DNA of 64,000 nt from Symbiodinium sp. CCMP2592 (GCA_905221615.1 CAJNDT010002813.1:693501-757500); one strand, 5' to 3'; shown: positions 19,135 through 30,768, counted from the first letter of the stretch. Program-made: numbers and translations. Notes: generated by a model not told the origin, from the letters alone.

Positions 19135-20480
19135 TCAATTTTAAGGATACCTGTGAGATTCTGGAGTTGCGAGCACAAGCCAACCTAAAACGGCCAAGGT
19201 TTAGGGCTTACAGGGTTTAGGTGTATGCCCAAGTCCTGCATAAGAACGAGGATTCTTAACTCGTGCTCCTACACTACACACCCCCGCGAAAGAGAGCATG
19301 ATGCCTCAACGGCTAACCCCCGTTTCAAAGCCATGAATGCAGTACAGAACCCCGTGAAACCGATGTTAAGAGGACGTACTGCGATAAAAGCGCCTTAGGG
19401 CTTAGGGTTCAGGGTTTATGGATCACAGGTTTAGGGCTTATAGGGTTTATGGATTGGAGGCCTAGGGTCAAGCTCAACGTAACAGAGGCCATCAACCCGA
19501 AACCCTCCCCCAAACCGACCTGCGGCTGACGCAGCTGCCGCCACCAGGGCCGTTGCAGGCGGCAGCGGGGTGGGTGCAGGCGCCACCTGTGACAGATTAT
19601 GTTATAGCTTAGCTGAAAATTCTGTTCTTACATTATCGCATGATCCCTACTATGATGCAGTGTGTATTCCTTTATTGTTATATAAGGGATTTTTGGAAGT
19701 CTGGGTAGCGGGGGGGTTTGGATGTGGTGCTAGAGCTGCTAGGGTATGTTTGAGGTGTCGGGTGTTTTCGAGTGTAGGGAGTGAAGTTAAGCTATGGGGT
19801 TTCCGGTTTGAGGATTTTGGGCTTAGGGTTTAGGGTTCAGCACTTTGGGGTCTACAGAGACAAACGTGGCTGGTGGCGAGTCCGCCGACAATCGAAGTTT
19901 CCGAACAACACCGGCTGTTCATTGTCATTGCTGTGCCATTTATGATTTGATTTCTGAAATCCGTAATCTATACACTTGAACTGCAACCTGCGAGCCCTGC
20001 AGTCAGCCTATACCCAGTCCCCGCGATACCAGCAAAATATATGCACCGAACTCAAAAACTAAAGCAGAATGCTGATTTGAGCATGTGAACAGAGGGCAAT
20101 GCCCCAAGACCGTAAACCCCTTGAACCCTAAACCGTAAACCCCAAACCCCTTAAAAACCCTGAACCTTGGGCTTCAGTAAACCATTGGGCTTGGCACAGC
20201 GCATGCATTACCGCGAAAAGGTTAAAGGTCCCCCACTGGACACCAAAGTAAATCGAGCGGTTTAAGGGTTTGGGGTTTAAACGCCCGTGGAAAGATCGGA
20301 ATTTCAATTCGGGCAATTACAAGTTGCAGGAGTGAGGAATCTTGTCGGTTAGAGTCTTAGGGGCGGTGTATACATTTCTAGATTCTAGGGGTGTCGTACT
20401 CTTGTTTAGGTTCTTCCGGGGATTTGGGGATTCCTGTGGGTACGACCGATCACGGTGGGTCTTTATGGTTGGATAGAACT
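19135..20480. other. Gene-free stretch
   Basis: TTTAGGG-type repeats at 19195-19225, 19395-19465 and 19805-19835; CCCTAAA-type at 20110-20150. The frame at 19570-19833 ends in heptamer peptide and is not convincing. Confidence 0.45.
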
Positions 20481-20484
20481 TGGC

Positions 20485-20800
20485 TGACTTCTGAACCCTT
20501 TAGCCTCCTGATTATGGTAAAATAGAAACCCCAAAAAAGTGGCAGTCCTAAGAGCCCACCAGAATAACAACGCCCCGAGGAGGTAGTTAGAACCCTACTA
20601 TATATCCCTTATGGGCCTCTTCTGGAACCCTTTACATATAGATCCCTTAAAGGAACCCCCACAATGGTACAGGTGATTCTTAAAGCCTCTATCCTAAACC
20701 CTAAACCCTATAGATCCTTTAAAGGAACCCTTGAGGATCCCTTTAAAGGGCCCCTTCAAGATCCCTTTAACAGAACCCTGAAAGGAACAACCCTAAACCC
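20485..20800. repeat. Dispersed duplicated segment T, copy 1
   Basis: About 320 bp that recurs at 41055-41395. Shared landmarks in order: TTGGCTGACTTCTGAACCC, AGCCTCCTGATTAT, GTCCTAAGAGCC, GAGGTAGTTAGAA, CTCTTCTGGAACCC, then GATCCCTTTAAAGGGCCCC and CCCTGAAAGGAACAACC. Both copies run directly into a CCCTAAA block, so the unit includes the heptamer junction. Confidence 0.75.
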
Positions 20801-20960
20801 TAAACCCTAAACCCCTAAACCCTAAACCCCCAAACCCCTGAACCCTAAACCCTAAACCCCTGAACCCTCAACCTTAAAGCCCTAAACCCCTGAACCCTCA
20901 ACCTTAAAGCCCTAACCCCTAAACCCTAGACCCCTAAACCCCTAAATCCTAAACCCCAGT
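20690..20960. repeat. Telomere-like block, CCCTAAA orientation
   Basis: About 270 bp of CCCTAAA variants, cleanest at 20785-20840. Confidence 0.85.
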
Positions 20961-21071
20961 TCGGCCCCTAGGCGGTTGCAGGCTCCTGGCCTCCTGGGAC
21001 AAGGCCTCAGCGATCACTTCAGGAGCCAGGCCCTCCAAAGCCGTGCCGCGAGTGGACCTGGGCGTTTAGTG

Positions 21072-21167
21072 GGCTCCTTTAAAGGAATCTACAAGGGTTC
21101 CTTTAAGGGAATCTATAAGGGCTCCTTGAAGGGAATCTATAAGGGTTCATGTAATGGGATCTACAAG
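21072..21167. repeat. 24-bp tandem array, 4 units
   Basis: Unit starts at 21072, 21096, 21120 and 21144. Consensus: GGNTCCTTTAAAGG then GAATCTATAAG. It translates as repeated GSFKGIYK. The same monomer appears singly across the window next to heptamers. Confidence 0.9.
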
Positions 21168-21738
21168 GTTTAGGGGTTAGGGTTTAGGGCGGTTTAGGGT
21201 TCAGGGTTTACCAGAACCCCCCAAGGGCCCTCTGATAAAGTCCTTATGGCCCTTAATAGTGGAGAGTTCACGGTATGTTAGAGGGTAGTTGGGGGGTGTA
21301 GGCAGGGTTCAGGGTTTACGGCTTAGGGGTTAGGGTTTAGGTTAGGGCTTATCAGGGACATCGCGTTTAGGGTTGAGGGCTGGTGTATACTGGTTTTATA
21401 GGGGTCAAGCGCTGCATGTGAGGCTTACATGAGTTGGGAGCTATCCCGGCTTTATCAGGATTTCCAATCTAATGAGAGATTAAGGAATGCTATACCCGGT
21501 AATTCACGCGAACCCTTCAAGGTACATTTCTTGGCGAGCGATACTGAGGGGTGCAATGTAGGGGCCGAAATAAGTAGCCATACTCTTTTGCGCTCCTTAT
21601 CTTATATTTATGGTGTAGCATACCCCAAAACCCTCTTCTAATTTTCAAACCCAGTAAAGTAGCGGTTGTCGGGACGGCCCTAAACAGCCGGGTCTGGGGA
21701 CTGAGAGGTCCGGGTACTGGGGTATTGTAGGGGGCTTA

Positions 21739-21858
21739 CTTAAAAGATCATGGAACTTAGTAATTGGGGTTATAAACAAGGTATCCATACCTATAATTAC
21801 TTATAACCCCCATTAAGGTACTTATAACCTTACTTACAAAGTCTCATGATCCTGCAAG
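21739..21858. mobile_element. MITE-like hairpin, family C copy 3
   Basis: 120 bp, TA-flanked (21737-21738, 21859-21860), ends CTTAAAAGATCATGGAACTT and AAGTCTCATGATCCTGCAAG. Confidence 0.8.
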
Positions 21859-21926
21859 TAGGGTCCCGGGTCTGAGTGTGTGGAATTCGGAGCTGAGTAC
21901 AGTATAGTGTTTAAGCAGAACACGTA

Positions 21927-22030
21927 TGGGTGGTTGTCAAAATTATGATCCCTTTTGGTGGTCCCTAATATAGTGCGGCACCTATATTCAGGGTACCCAA
22001 AAAAGGGACCCTAATATTGACAGCCACCCA
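21927..22030. mobile_element. MITE-like hairpin, family H copy 2
   Basis: 104 bp with ends TGGGTGGTTGTCAAAATTAT and CTAATATTGACAGCCACCCA, flanked by TA on both sides (21925-21926, 22031-22032). Confidence 0.8.
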
Positions 22031-22460
22031 TAAGTTTACGAGCTATGCTTAAACCCCTATGAAACAAAGCTCTAGGACTCCGAGCCCTCAACCCCACACC
22101 CCAAGCCCCAGGGCCCTAACGCCCTTATAGGAACCCCCAAACCACTTTTTAGGAACCTTAAAACCTTTTCAAGGAACCCTCAACCCCTACCCCTAAACCC
22201 TAAACCCTAAACCCTTTATAGTAACCCTAAGAGGATCCTTTTGAGGAACACCTATGGAAACCTTTAAATGAACCTTAAAACCCTCCCTAAACTTCTACGC
22301 CTCTAAGCCCCGACAGTGGGATGACCTAGGGTCCCGCACACCCGCTTTTAACTAGGGAGCTATTTTCAGGTTCAGGTGTTCGGGTAGAGTTGGGTTTCAC
22401 GGTTTAGGGTTTATATATAGAGTTAGGCTTTCGAATATGCCTTAACAGTCTAGCGAGGGT

Positions 22461-22565
22461 ATCCCTAAGGGTCCAAGTACCCAAATAGTAGGGTTTCAAG
22501 GTCCAAAAACCATTCAGAGTATGGATTTTGGGACCTAAAACCCTACTATTTCGGTACTTGGACCC
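22461..22565. mobile_element. Terminal-inverted-repeat element, family V copy 2, with 12-bp flanking repeats
   Basis: Arms AAGGGTCCAAGTACCCAAAT and TTCGGTACTTGGACCC. TCTAGCGAGGGT is exactly repeated on either side (22449-22460, 22566-22577). The 12-bp duplication contrasts with TA at copy 1 (6358-6467). Confidence 0.75.
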
Positions 22566-22579
22566 TCTAGCGAGGGTCT

Positions 22580-24210
22580 ACAAAATCCGGTATTGTATCC
22601 CATGAAAACGCTGCAACGAAGCTGTAAAACCAGATATCCAAAACTGCCCCAGTTACAACATTATACGTTCCTGCAGGAGGCGGCGGGCTCAAGGCAAGCA
22701 TATAGCCTAGTAAGTGCCACTTCAATTCAAGATTTCACAAGGATCCTTCATACTTGGCCGACCGCCCGTAAACATCATGTGGAAACACCCTATCTAAATG
22801 CTTAACCATGACACTCTACACCCTAAAATCCTGAACCTTAAACCCTGGAACCCAAAACTGAAAGGGTGAAAGCCTGACATCCTAAACCGCAAGATGTTCC
22901 CTAGCGACCATTATCGAGTCCAGTGTAGAACCCTTTACACCCTAAACCCTAACCCTAAACCCTAAGACCCTGTCTGACCCCTTATAACGAAAGCCAAGAA
23001 GCAGGACGATAGGAGCCCCACCCGCCACAGCCGAGGGGACCACCACGGCCTTTGCTGCAAACCCTAGGGCGCCCAGTATGCAAACAGTACCTACTTTACG
23101 GTCTAAAGTCTCTAAATAGTACGTACTTGAGGGTCTACAGTCTATCAGTAGTACCTACTTTGGACCTTTTGGGGCCATTGGGAAAGTAGAATTGTCGTTG
23201 GAGTGTGATGCGCAACTCTTCTGCAACAGGCACAGCCCCTGTTGGGCACGCGCAGCTTCAACCCTCCGTCGCCCGCCCTCATGGTTAGGGTGGGACTTGA
23301 CTTAGTAAGTACAGTCAAAGGTACCTCAACTGGGGTTATAACCAAATATAAGTATAGTTACCCTGTTTATAACCATAGTTGCTAAGTCCCATGAACCTCT
23401 AAGTAGGGTTCGGTTAACTCAGGGTGTAGAGGTTAGAGTTCTGGGCTGGACCCAAACCTCTGAGTTCCGCGCTTAGTGGTTAGCGGGCAATAAAAAGATA
23501 TGTGTAGTCTGCCGGAAGGTCCATGGCGGCACTAGGAGTGGCCAGGATACATCGTGCTTGGGGGCTGCAGCAGAACCCTCAGTCCCTACAAACACTGGGC
23601 GTTGAAGTAACCAGGGAGAAAGAAGTATACACTTCTGTCTCATTTTGGTTCCACTAAGGAGCAGCTACAAGAAAGTAGATAAGCAACTATGTTACTCCAA
23701 ACTCACGAACACGATTAAAACCATATTCCCATACCTCTCGCTAGCTCCCAGATCCTGCGCATTTCACATGCCCCGAATGGCCTTAATCTTGAACCCTGAA
23801 ATCCAAGCCTTAAAGCCCAAACTCTTTGTAGAACCCTTAACCCTTAACCCTGAAATTCAAAGCTTAAACCGTAACTTAAACCCCAAACTCCTTGTAGAAC
23901 CCTTCCAGGAGCCTTGAGGAAGCCTTGTGAAGCCTCAAACCCTAACACCCTAAACCTCCAAAGCCACAAAGCCCTGGCGGTTCGTAGATTCAGAAACACG
24001 GTCATATAAGGGTTTAGGGTTTGGAGTCTGAGGCACGGCTATCAGGTTGCACAGTCTATGATGTTTAAGGCTTTTCACAAGGTTCTCTAGCACGTTCGAT
24101 TCAGATGGGCTCTGGATGTAAATGCGGTTTGCCGAAGCCCAGGAACTGGAACCTCATGAACATTTAGGGTCGACTGTCAGGTTTTGAGCAGTTTTGAATG
24201 AAAGCTAAAA
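22580..24210. other. Mixed unique and heptamer DNA, no supported gene
   Basis: CCCTAAA-type patches at 22805-22850, 22935-22965, 23795-23960. A fragmentary family C element is listed separately. Frames at 22593-22805 and 23645-23917 end in or consist of heptamer peptides. Confidence 0.45.
23285..23403. mobile_element. Family C element, left end decayed
   Basis: The right end AAGTCCCATGAACCTCTAAG, followed by TA, is intact. The left end is only recognisable from GGGACTTGACTTAGTAAG. Confidence 0.55.
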
Positions 24211-24221
24211 CCCTAAATACA

Positions 24222-24330
24222 TGTGGCTAGTTGTCAAAATTAAGGTCCCTTTTTTGGGTACCTTAAATAGCAGGTGCCGCATTATTATTAAGGACCTGAA
24301 AAGGAACCCTAATTTCGACAACCATTCATG
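24222..24330. mobile_element. MITE-like hairpin, family H copy 3
   Basis: Arms CTAGTTGTCAAAATTAAGG and CCTAATTTCGACAACCATT. CATGTG occurs at both borders, a possible 6-bp direct repeat. Confidence 0.65.
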
Positions 24331-24455
24331 TGAAACTCCGGCCACCTGCGCTGTGCCGGGCGGTAGCGCCCCAGCTGCTGCTGCTGCGAGCACCGCCGCA
24401 ACGGCGGCAGTGGCCTCCAAGACTTGTCGGTAGCCTAGAACCACACGGACTAGTA

Positions 24456-24702
24456 TCATAGGGACGTTTAGGGGGTAGGGGTAGGGGGGTAAGGCACTAT
24501 ACTAGACCAAAGAGTAACCTAGGAATAAAAGGGTGCCCTTTTTGGGGAAAAGGGGGTTATAAGGGAACCTAAACCATAAAAAAGGGAATAAGGGCCTAGT
24601 CTGCGTCCTGGTATACTTCCTGAAATAGCCTTATCAGGTGCTCAACATGGGCATCAAGGCCCCCTACCCCACGTCCCCCAACCCCCCTAAGGGTCCGTGT
24701 GA
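24456..24702. mobile_element. Terminal-inverted-repeat element, family J copy 3, carrying a K element
   Basis: Ends TCATAGGGACGTTTAGGGGG and CCCCCTAAGGGTCCGTGTGA with the J interior split by 24502-24611. Flanked by agaaccacacggactag (24437-24453) and agaaccacacagactag (24704-24720), 16 of 17 identical. Confidence 0.7.
24502..24611. mobile_element. Terminal-inverted-repeat element, family K copy 1, nested in J
   Basis: The 110-bp unit has left end CTAGACCAAAGAGTAACC and right end GTCTGCGTCCTGG, with TATA at 24498-24501 and 24612-24615. Removing one TATA and the unit restores the J sequence at the length found in copies 1 and 2. The second K copy is at 59210-59321. Confidence 0.7.
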
Positions 24703-24735
24703 CAGAACCACACAGACTAGCAGGCTATGACGCTA

Positions 24736-24825
24736 CCCAGAGGCTCCATAGTAGTCCCTTTTTGGGATTACCTTATAGGATTCTAAATATGAACCCCAAA
24801 AAGGAACTACTTTGGAGCCTCTGGA
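24736..24825. mobile_element. MITE-like hairpin, family I copy 1
   Basis: 90 bp, TA-flanked (24734-24735, 24826-24827). Ends CCCAGAGGCTCCATAGTAGT and ACTACTTTGGAGCCTCTGGA; interior GGGATTACCTTATAGGATTC. Confidence 0.8.
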
Positions 24826-24890
24826 TAAACCCTAAACTCTACAGAGTACCCTGAACCCTGAAGCGCACCCTGAACACTAAACCTCTTAAA

Positions 24891-24989
24891 GGGAACTCCA
24901 GAAAGTTGGAATATGGTTTCAGGGTAGGATGCCTTATAATTTACCATAAAGGGTTTAGGATAATCATATTCCAACTTTCTGGCTTTTAC
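24891..24989. mobile_element. MITE-like hairpin, family F copy 3
   Basis: Ends GGGAACTCCAGAAAGTTGGA and TCCAACTTTCTGGCTTTTAC, with TAAA before and TTTA after. Confidence 0.75.
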
Positions 24990-25434
24990 TTTACAAGAGT
25001 AGATTCGATCCGCGGGTTGGCTTCGGCTGTGGGATCTGGTATTGCTCTTCACTATTCCGACCAAGGTATCGGGGCCTAAGCGGTCTTAACCCTAAACGCT
25101 AAACCCAACCCCCAAGACACAAAAATCACCTGAAGCTTATTTGGGTGTCAAGGTGGAATCCTCATCTGAGACTTGAACCTTGTCGCCCAAACGCCGTTTC
25201 CAGGGGGCGTGTGGATCTTCTTTTTAGGGTACCACAAGACGGCAACCCGATGATGCATTGCTAATTCATATCTGTATTGGTCTATCATGTGCGCACAAGC
25301 CGTCGTCTTACTGATGTTGATGCTGCTCTTGCTGCTACTATCACTAATATCAGCTCTTTTGTTCTTTTGTTATCATGTACTAATACTAGCAAGAGCGGTA
25401 GCAGTAGCAGTAGCAGTAGCGGTTCCGGCAGCAA

Positions 25435-25745
<311 letters not shown>

Positions 25746-26389
25746 GGTAGTGGTAGCGGTAGTGGTATCGAACGCAAAGTGCTGAGCCCGCTCGCACCGC
25801 ATCCAATTGAAACAGTGGTAGTGGTAGTGGTAGCAGCAGCAACAACAACGACAACCACTGCTAACTTAGTTGGAAGCTGATAACAACTTTCAATCCTAAA
25901 CCCTAAACCCGATCACGAAGCCCTGCGCATCTGGCCTCTGCCCCTGAGGCAACGGAGGAATTCACCTGTGCGAAACTTGTGGGTTAATCTCGGGATCTAG
26001 GATGTAGGGTTTAGGGCTTACGGTCTGGGGTCTGCGGATTCGAGATTTAGGGATGAGGAGTTGTTGCGGGTTCAGACTTGTTGCAAGTCCACAAAAAAAG
26101 GACTAAACAACTGAAATGCTATTGCAGTATACCATAATATGACCATAAAACGGAACCCACACAAGCAATGACATCATATTATATCCGTGAATACCCAGGA
26201 CCCTGTAGTATACAAGGGTCCAAAGATACTACAAATGTGAAATTAGTCTCCAAGAAAATATCCGGAGGATGGTTTGGGGGACCTAATTCCGAAACAATAA
26301 TATACATATATACGATTCTGTATATACTCATAGACATAAATATGTGTATATATATATATGTAAGAGAAACCTTTCTGTGCTATGTGATT

Positions 26390-29215
26390 GAACCCTGGTT
26401 TTCATAGTTTTCATAGTTTCGGCAGCAGTTTTTCATGGTTTTCAAATTTTGGCCATCCGGAAAGTTTGAAAACCATGAAAGCTTTGACAACTATTAAAAC
26501 TATGAAAACTATGAAAGCCGAATCCTGGTTTTCATAGTTTTCAAAGTTTCGGCCATCCGGAAAGTTAGAAAACTATGAAAACTTTGAAAACTATTAAAAC
26601 TATGAAAACTATGAAAGCCGATTCCTGGTTTTCATAGTTTTCAAAGTTTCGGCCATCCGGAAAATTTGAAAACTATGAAAACTTTGAAAAACTATTAAAA
26701 GTATGAAAGCTATGAGAGCCGAATCCTGGTTTTCATAGTTTTCATAGTTTTCAAAGTTTCGGCAGCAGGGTTTTCATAATTTTCAAAGTTTCGGCCATCC
26801 GGAAAGTTTGAAAACTTTGAAAACTATTAAAACTATGAAAACTATGAAAGCCGATTCCTGGTTTTCATTGTTTTCAAAGTCTTCATAATTTTCAAAGTTT
26901 CGGCCATCCGGAAAGTTTGAAAACTATGAAAACTTTGAAAACTATTAAATCTATGAAAACTATGAAAGACGATTCCTGGTTTTCATAGTTTTCAAAGTTT
27001 CGGCCATCCGGAAAATTTGAAAACTATGAAAACTTTGGAAAAACTATTAAAAGTATGACAGCTATGAGAGCCGAATCCTGGTTTTAATAGTTTTCAAAGT
27101 TTTCATAGTTTTCAAAGTTTCGGCCATCCGGAAAGTTTGGAAACTTTGAAAACTATTAAAACTATGAAAACTATGAAAGCCGATTCCTGGTTTTCATTGT
27201 TTTCAAAGTTTTCATAGTTTTCAAAGTTTCGGCCATGCGGAAAGTTTGAAAACTATGAAAACTTTGAAAACTATTAAAACTATGAAAACTATGAAAGCCG
27301 AATCCTGGTTTTCATAGTTTTCAAAGTTTCGGCCATCCGGAAAGTTAGACAACTATGAAAACTATGAAAAAAATTGAAAATATATTAAAACTATGAAAAC
27401 TATGAAAGCCGATTCCTGGTTTTCATAGTTTTCAAAGTTTCGGCCATCCGGAAAATTCGAAAACTATGAAAACTTTGAAAACTATTAAAAGTATGAAAGC
27501 TATGAGAGCCGAATCCTGGTGTTCATAGTTTTCACAGTTTTCATAGTTTTCATCGTTTTCAAAGTTTCGGCAGCAGGGTTTTCATAGTTTTCAAAGTTTT
27601 CATAGTTTTCAAAGTTTCGGCAGCAGGGTTTTCATAGTTTTCAAAGTTTCGGCCGTCCGGAAAGTTTGAAAACTTTGAAAACTATTAAAACTATGAAAAC
27701 TATGAAAACCGAATCCTGGTTTTCAAAGTTTTCATAGTTTTCATAGTTTTCAAATTTTCGTCCATCCGGAAAGTTTGAAAACTTTGAAAACTATTAAAAC
27801 TATGAAAGCTATGAAAGCCGATTCCTGGTTTTCATAGTTTTCAAAGTTTCGGCCATCCGGAAAGCTTGAAAACTATGAAAAATTTGAAAACTATTACAAC
27901 TATGAAAACTAAGAGAGCCGAATCCTGGTTTTCATAGTTTTTAAAGTTTGAAAACTTTGAAAACTATTCAAACTATGAAAACTATGAAAGCCGAATCCTG
28001 GTTTTCAAAGTTTTCATAGTTTTCAAAGTTTCGGCATCTGGTTTTCATAGTTTTCAAAGTTTCGGCCATCCGGAAAGATTGAAAAAATGAAAACTATAAA
28101 AACTATGAAAGCAGAATCCTGGTTTTCATAGTTTTCATAGTTTCGGCAGCAGGGTTTTCATAGTTTTCAAAGTTTCGGCCATCCGGAAAGTTTGAAAACT
28201 TTGAAAACTATTAAAACTATGAAAACTATGAAAGCCGATTCCTGGTTTTCATTGTTTTCAAAGTCTTCATAATTTTCAAAGTTTCGGCCATCCGGAAAGT
28301 TTGAAAACTATGAAAACTTGGAAAACTATTAAATCTATGAAAACTATGAAAGACGATTCCTGGTTTTCATAGTTTTCAAAGTTTCGGCCATCCGGAAAAT
28401 TTGAAAACTATGAAAACTTTGGAAAAACTATTAAAAGTATGACAGCTATGAGAGCCGAATCCTGGTTTTAATAGTTTTCAAAGTTTTCATAGTTTTCAAA
28501 GTTTCGGCCATCCGGAAAGTTTGAAAACTTTGAACACTATAAAAACTATGAAAGCAGAATCCTGGTTTTCATAGTTTTCATAGTTTTCATAGTTTCGGCC
28601 ATCCGGAAAGTTTGAAAACTATGAAAACTTTGAAAACTATTAAAACTATGAAAGCCGAATCCTGGTTTTCAAAGTTTTCATAGTTTTCAAAGTTTCGGCA
28701 TCTGGTTTTCATAGTTTTCAAAGTTTCGGCCATCCGGAAAGTTTGAAAAGTTTGGAAACTATAAAAACTATGAAAGCCGAATCCTGGTTTTCATTTTTTC
28801 AAAGTTTTCATATTTTTCATAGTTTTCAAAGTTTCGGCCATCCGGAAAGTTTGAAAACTAGGAAAACTTTGAAAACTATTAAAACTATGAAAACTATGAG
28901 AGCCGAATCCTGGTTTTCATAGTTTTCAAAGTTTTCATAGTTTTCATACTTTTCAATGTTTCGGCAGCAGGTTTTCATAGTTTTCAAAGTTTCGGCAACA
29001 AGTTTTCATAGCTTTTAAAGTCTCGGCCATCCGGAAATGTTTGAAAACTTTGAAAACTATTAAAACTATGAAAACTATGAAAGCCGATTCCTGGTTTTCA
29101 TTGTTTTCAAAGTCTTCATAGTTTTCAAAGTTTCGGCAGCAGGGTTTTCATAGTTTTCAAAGTTTCGGCCATCCGGAAAGTTTGAAAACTTTGAAAACTA
29201 TTAAAACTATGAAAA
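26390..29215. repeat. Satellite of self-complementary units
   Basis: About two dozen units of roughly 100-130 bp, each starting near TCCTGGTTTTCATAG. Each unit contains TTTTCATAGTTTTCAAAG, the junction TTTCGGCCATCCGGAAAG, then TTTGAAAACTATGAAAAC and AACTATTAAAACTATG, so it can fold on itself. A higher-order duplication is visible: the segment with the private variant AAATCTATG occurs at about 26.8-27.14 kb and again at about 28.19-28.52 kb, an offset of 1384 bp. Confidence 0.95.
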
Positions 29216-29221
29216 CTACAG

Positions 29222-29515
29222 CACCTTTTCGCCCACCCCAGCCCCAACCCAGCCCCAGCCCCAGCCCCTAGGCCCCAACCCCAGCCCCACTCCCACCCCC
29301 AGGCCCAACCACCTTTTCGCCCACCCAGCCCTAGAGCCAGCACCCATCTCCAGCCAACCCCAGCCCAGCCCCAGCCCCAACCCCCAGCCCTCACGCCCCA
29401 GCCTAGCAGAAGCCTAGCCCCTCAATCCCAGCCCAAACCTCCAGTTTTTGCCCCCTCCCAGTCCCAACCCCCAGCCCTATCTTCCAGGCCCAGCCCCCTC
29501 GCACGCCCACGCCCC
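29222..29515. repeat. CCCAGC-rich low-complexity block
   Basis: Strand-asymmetric CCCAGCCCCAGCCCC-type DNA abuts the satellite. The Gly/Trp-rich minus-strand frame here is a by-product. Confidence 0.9.
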
Positions 29516-29519
29516 CATG

Positions 29520-30300
29520 TACATGAACATGTATCATACACAGAACAGTAGCCTTTTATTATTTATACATTCCGTCAGATCTTGCCAGCAACGTTTTTCT
29601 TGAACCTGTGTACTCATGTAGAAACGGACATGCAAGGTTCGCCTTTCATTCTTTCGTTGTTTTGTTTACTTTTATCTTGTGGTGATGATGCTCTTGATGC
29701 TTGTGAGGGTAGTCTAGATACTGATGCTGTGTGATATCGACATGCTCATGAAACAACAATCCAGGTTCCTTCTGCCTGGCGCAGGCGAGTTTGCTTGTAT
29801 GTTTTTGTAATTCATAGAAAGTTCCCTTAAACACAAGATAGTATTTTCCCGAGTCCATATGATAAATACTGTTATTACGGGTTTCCAGCCCCCCGTCAAT
29901 TATATACAGAGGGGGGGCTAGAAGCTCTATTGTAACTAGATAGAAAATTTGCTTGAAGTTAATGCCGTGTAAGCATAAGAAATTGCTTCCAAAAATGAGT
30001 GGACCTGGCCTTGTCAGGCCCCAGGCGACTCCCCGGCAAGCGGCACCGGGTAAAGAAAACGCGCACGGATGTGATTTTAATCTTCTAGACGGCATTAACT
30101 TAAGCCCTATACCCGAATTCTACAAAGGCACTCGTGTTCATGATGGCTCGTCCGATCTCTTTCTCGTTTTTATTCACTAACGTCCAAACACACAGAGCGC
30201 GCCTGTTGCGCTCACATCTCGAAGCTCACTTGATATCACAAGTCACCAAGAAGCACTACGAGTTGGACGCCCGACAGCGAGTTCACGACGTTAAAGTGGG
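29520..30300. other. Start of heptamer-free DNA, no supported gene
   Basis: A minus-strand frame at 29646-30095 and a plus frame at 30134-30406 have no recognisable domain; the second ends in the GAGCCGGCCGCC array. The base composition differs from both flanks. Confidence 0.4.
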
Positions 30301-30319
30301 ACGGCCGTCGTCAAGAATC

Positions 30320-30470
30320 CAAGCGAGCCGGCCGCCTCTAGGCGAGCCGGCTGCCCGCAAGACGACAGGCGAGCCGGCCGCCCTTAGGCGAGCCGGCCGC
30401 CCCTAGGCGAGCCGGCCGCCCTCAGGCGAGCCGGCCGCCCTTAGGCGAGCCGGCCGCCCTGTGCAGTGTA
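30320..30470. repeat. GAGCCGGCCGCCC 18-bp tandem array, copy A
   Basis: Units of about 18 bp, core GGCGAGCCGGCCGCCC, repeated seven or eight times. The palindrome GGCCGGCC-like core recurs. A matching array is at 30950-31124. Confidence 0.85.
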
Positions 30471-30768
30471 AAAGCTGTCTTCAACTTTGGCTTCGGCCTA
30501 CGTCAGTGGGGTAGCCCCCCAGCGGTAGCTCTCGCGAATTTTTTACTGAGCTGGTTGAGGGCGAGGTTGAGCCATGCAGTTGCTTCAGGCTTTGCTTCAA
30601 GCTTTGCTTCTGTTGCTGAGCAAGGCATATCTCGCCACTAGCAATTCGTTACAGGTGTCTGGAAGGTCATGATTGAAGCCATTCAAGGCCTAAACATTTC
30701 AACGACATGGCAACAGGCAACCTGTCTTGAAGGAGAGATGTGAGGGTCTAGGATAACTGTGAAACAAG
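30461..30768. repeat. Duplicated segment, copy A
   Basis: Starts GTGCAG, contains AAAGCTGTCTTCAACTTTGG and CTAGCAATTCGTTACA, ends GTCTAGGATAACTGTGA. The corresponding copy B lies 660-664 bp downstream. Confidence 0.85.

Noticed and set aside
29125..29394. Gly/Trp-rich minus frame (GWGWGWAG-type)
   Set aside because: Translation of the CCCAGC-rich tract.
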